Assembly (NCBI GenBank): GCA_905372355.1
Contig: CAJPOT010000018.1
Span: forward strand, 1-32,459
Source: an uncultured Selenomonas sp.
GTDB lineage: Bacteria > Bacillota > Negativicutes > Selenomonadales > Selenomonadaceae
Direction: 5' to 3'
DNA length: 32,459 nucleotides
In this document: in pieces, positions 31,078 through 32,459 of the stretch
Layout of the letters: each line of letters opens with the position of its first letter
Numbering within the stretch: position 1 is the first letter of the stretch
Notes under the pieces: model-generated
What the model was told of the DNA's origin: nothing
Database searches by the model: none
What the model saw: the letters and a program-made list of their open reading frames with translations, nothing else
Translations under genes and position numbers: made by a program

Positions 31078-32307
31078 TCATTTCGCGCCGCGTTTTTCGC
31101 GCAGGTAAGCGTCCATCGCCTCCGCCACATGTTTGGCGTCGTTGACGACTTGGACGACGTTGCACGGACCGAGGACGACGTCGCCGCCCGAGAAGACGCC
31201 GGGGCGGGTGGTGGCGCCCGTTTCATCGACCTCGACCAAGCCTTTTTCGTTCGTCTCTATGCCCGTGGTCGTGCGCACGATCTTGTCTTTCGGATCTTGG
31301 CTGACCGCGATGACGGTGCTGTCGGCAGGACACAGGACAGGATCTCCTTCGCCCGTCAGTTTGCCTTCTTCGTCGAAGTGGCGGTCGCGCATCAAAGGTC
31401 CGTCCTTCGTGATGGAATCGACGCCCTTGCAGAACTCGAATTCCACGCCGTCTGCCTGCGCGTACTCGAATTCGCGCACGCTGGCGGCGACCTTGTTGCT
31501 GCGCGAATAGACCGTGACGTAGCGGCAGCCCTTGCGGATCGCGGTGCGCGCGACATCCATGGCGGAGTTGCCCGAGCCGATGACGGCGACGCGGTCGCCG
31601 AGAGCGAAGGAGTCGGGGTTTTGCAGATAGTCGACGGCGAAGTGGCAGTTGCCGAGGCTTTCGCCCTTGACGCCGAGGCTGCGCGGTCGCCAGACGCCCG
31701 AACCGATGAAGATGGCGTCGTACCCGTCGGCAAAGAGCGTGTCGAGCGTCAGAAGGCCGCCGATCGTGCGGTTGGGTCGGATGCAGATGCCGAACTCACG
31801 CAGCTTTTTCTCATAGCGGTCGAGAATGCTCAGTGGCAGACGGAAGTCGGGGATGCCGTAGCGCATCATGCCGCCGATCTTGTCCATGCGCTCGAAAATC
31901 GTCACGTCGTAGCCCTTCTGCGCAAGCTTGATGGCAACGGTGATGCCGGCAGGACCCGAGCCGATGACGGCGACGGTCTGCCCCGTAGAAGGCGCACGCT
32001 CCAAGGTGACGCGGTCGAAGTAGGTATTCGAGATGTAGTGCTCGATGCTGGAAATCTGTATGGCGGATCCTTTGCGCAGTTGGATGCAGTTGCCCTCGCA
32101 CTGCTTCTCATGGTCGCAGACGAGCGAGCAGATGATGCTCAGGGGATTGTTCTCGAAGAGCATAGCGCCCGCCTCGTTGATGCTGCCTTCGAGAAAGAGG
32201 CGGATCATCTCGGGGACGTTCGTCTGCACAGGACAGCCCTTGATGCGGCACAGGGGCTTTTTGCACTGGAGGCAGCGCCGCGCCTCGTCAATGACATGGA
32301 TTGCCAT
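31078..32307 (-). CDS. GltD-like NAD(P)H-dependent FAD/Fe-S oxidoreductase
   Basis: The 409-residue protein is related to the glutamate synthase small subunit. The N-terminal Fe-S region has C12, C15, C20, C25 (RCLQCKKPLCRIKGCP) and C60, C64, C70, C74, enough for two 4Fe-4S clusters. Next come an FAD-binding VAVIGSGPAGITVA, the family hinge GGMMRYGIPDFRLP, an NAD(P)-binding VAVIGSGNSAMDVA, and the closing GVFSGGDVVLGP motif. It passes electrons from NAD(P)H to a partner. No GltB large subunit is present here, so a role as a stand-alone or NfnB/PreT-like electron-transfer subunit is possible. The ATG at 32307 is set by AGGTGAT upstream; a GTG at 32316 lies inside that site. Confidence 0.88.
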   Translation of the reverse strand: MAIHVIDEARRCLQCKKPLCRIKGCPVQTNVPEMIRLFLEGSINEAGAMLFENNPLSIICSLVCDHEKQCEGNCIQLRKGSAIQISSIEHYISNTYFDRVTLERAPSTGQTVAVIGSGPAGITVAIKLAQKGYDVTIFERMDKIGGMMRYGIPDFRLPLSILDRYEKKLREFGICIRPNRTIGGLLTLDTLFADGYDAIFIGSGVWRPRSLGVKGESLGNCHFAVDYLQNPDSFALGDRVAVIGSGNSAMDVARTAIRKGCRYVTVYSRSNKVAASVREFEYAQADGVEFEFCKGVDSITKDGPLMRDRHFDEEGKLTGEGDPVLCPADSTVIAVSQDPKDKIVRTTTGIETNEKGLVEVDETGATTRPGVFSGGDVVLGPCNVVQVVNDAKHVAEAMDAYLREKRGAK

Positions 32308-32335
32308 GAAGATCACCTATCCTTTGTTGAATTGA

Positions 32336-32364
32336 AATATATTCCACCCTTCAGTCTACTTCAA
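32336..32364 (-). promoter_or_regulatory. Promoter of the GltD-like gene
   Basis: On the minus strand TTGAAG (32364-32359) and TATATT (32341-32336) are exactly 17 bases apart, about 30 bases before the ATG at 32307. Confidence 0.55.
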
Positions 32365-32400
32365 CGCGGGGATATTATCTGTTGCTATTATCACATTTTC

Positions 32401-32459
32401 TTAGGGAATCACTGATAAATTCAGCCGCCCATCTTCACACATCTGCGCTGTCCTCTCGT
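32401..32459. repeat. Palindromic intergenic repeat, copy 2 (cut by window end)
   Basis: The sequence from 32401 (TTAGGGAATCACTGATAAAT) aligns with the left arm of the repeat at 19965, with 17 of the first 24 positions identical. A loosely similar C-rich then TTC-CACA centre follows. The expected right arm would lie at or beyond the window edge. Confidence 0.35.

Noticed and set aside
30985..32415. Plus-strand open frame of 476 codons opposite the GltD-like gene
   Set aside because: Shadow of the minus-strand gene, which has clear Fe-S, FAD and NAD(P) motifs, a promoter and a ribosome site; the plus frame starts inside the T-rich tail region of a terminator.

Overview
The window is a gene-dense, GC-rich bacterial chromosome segment with strong AAGGAGG-type ribosome binding sites, ATG/GTG/TTG starts, many ATGA overlaps and hairpin-plus-T terminators. 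Gene content (a clostridial-type single-chain PurL, a TAXI-type TRAP system, an Lrp plus aminotransferase pair, QueF type I, a small alarmone synthetase, YitT and DUF2156 proteins) suggests a GC-rich diderm Firmicute of the Negativicutes, Selenomonas-like. That assignment is inference from gene style; no rRNA or marker gene is present to prove it.

Layout, left to right. 1-849 is the 3' part of an OPT-family oligopeptide transporter, closed by a terminator. A 72-residue orphan protein follows (1002-1220). On the minus strand lies a two-gene operon, an Lrp/AsnC regulator and a PLP aminotransferase (1300-2951). From 3122 a YhcH-family protein precedes purL (3650-7441), then an acyl-CoA thioesterase (7530-8063). 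A 378-base gap (8064-8441) holds a bidirectional terminator, a structured stretch, a perfect 14-bp inverted repeat and a promoter. After it come a DUF2156 protein, an EamA transporter, a divergent FtsZ paralogue and TcdA (8442-12338).

12475-15911 is a complete TAXI-TRAP import operon: lipoprotein binding protein, DUF1850 protein, fused permease. 16138-18922 is a PAS-GGDEF-EAL protein overlapping queF, which overlaps a corrinoid adenosyltransferase gene. 19117-22063 has an accessory flavour: an AT-richer Rpn-family nuclease, a palindromic repeat and a Schlafen/AlbA-like protein with a Glu-rich repeat tail. A minus-strand membrane protein (22128-22463) is divergent from a long co-directional run. 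That run goes from 22648 to 30951 and contains an AAA+ activator lacking GAFTGA, TrmB, an FtsW/SpoVE-type polymerase, a small alarmone synthetase, an OmpR-type response regulator, its sensor kinase, a GT2 glycosyltransferase and a YitT protein. It is closed by a terminator with a 21-bp stem. A GltD-like oxidoreductase (31078-32307, minus) and a partial copy of the palindromic repeat end the window.

Most of the window is ordinary core genome, and I do not see a complete new multi-gene system. The best leads are three: an FtsZ paralogue whose tail is three exact 11-residue units, a bacterial enhancer-binding protein that has lost its sigma-54 contact loop, and intragenic RNA hairpins in tcdA and in the TRAP operon. 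All functions are read from sequence motifs by eye; no database search was run.
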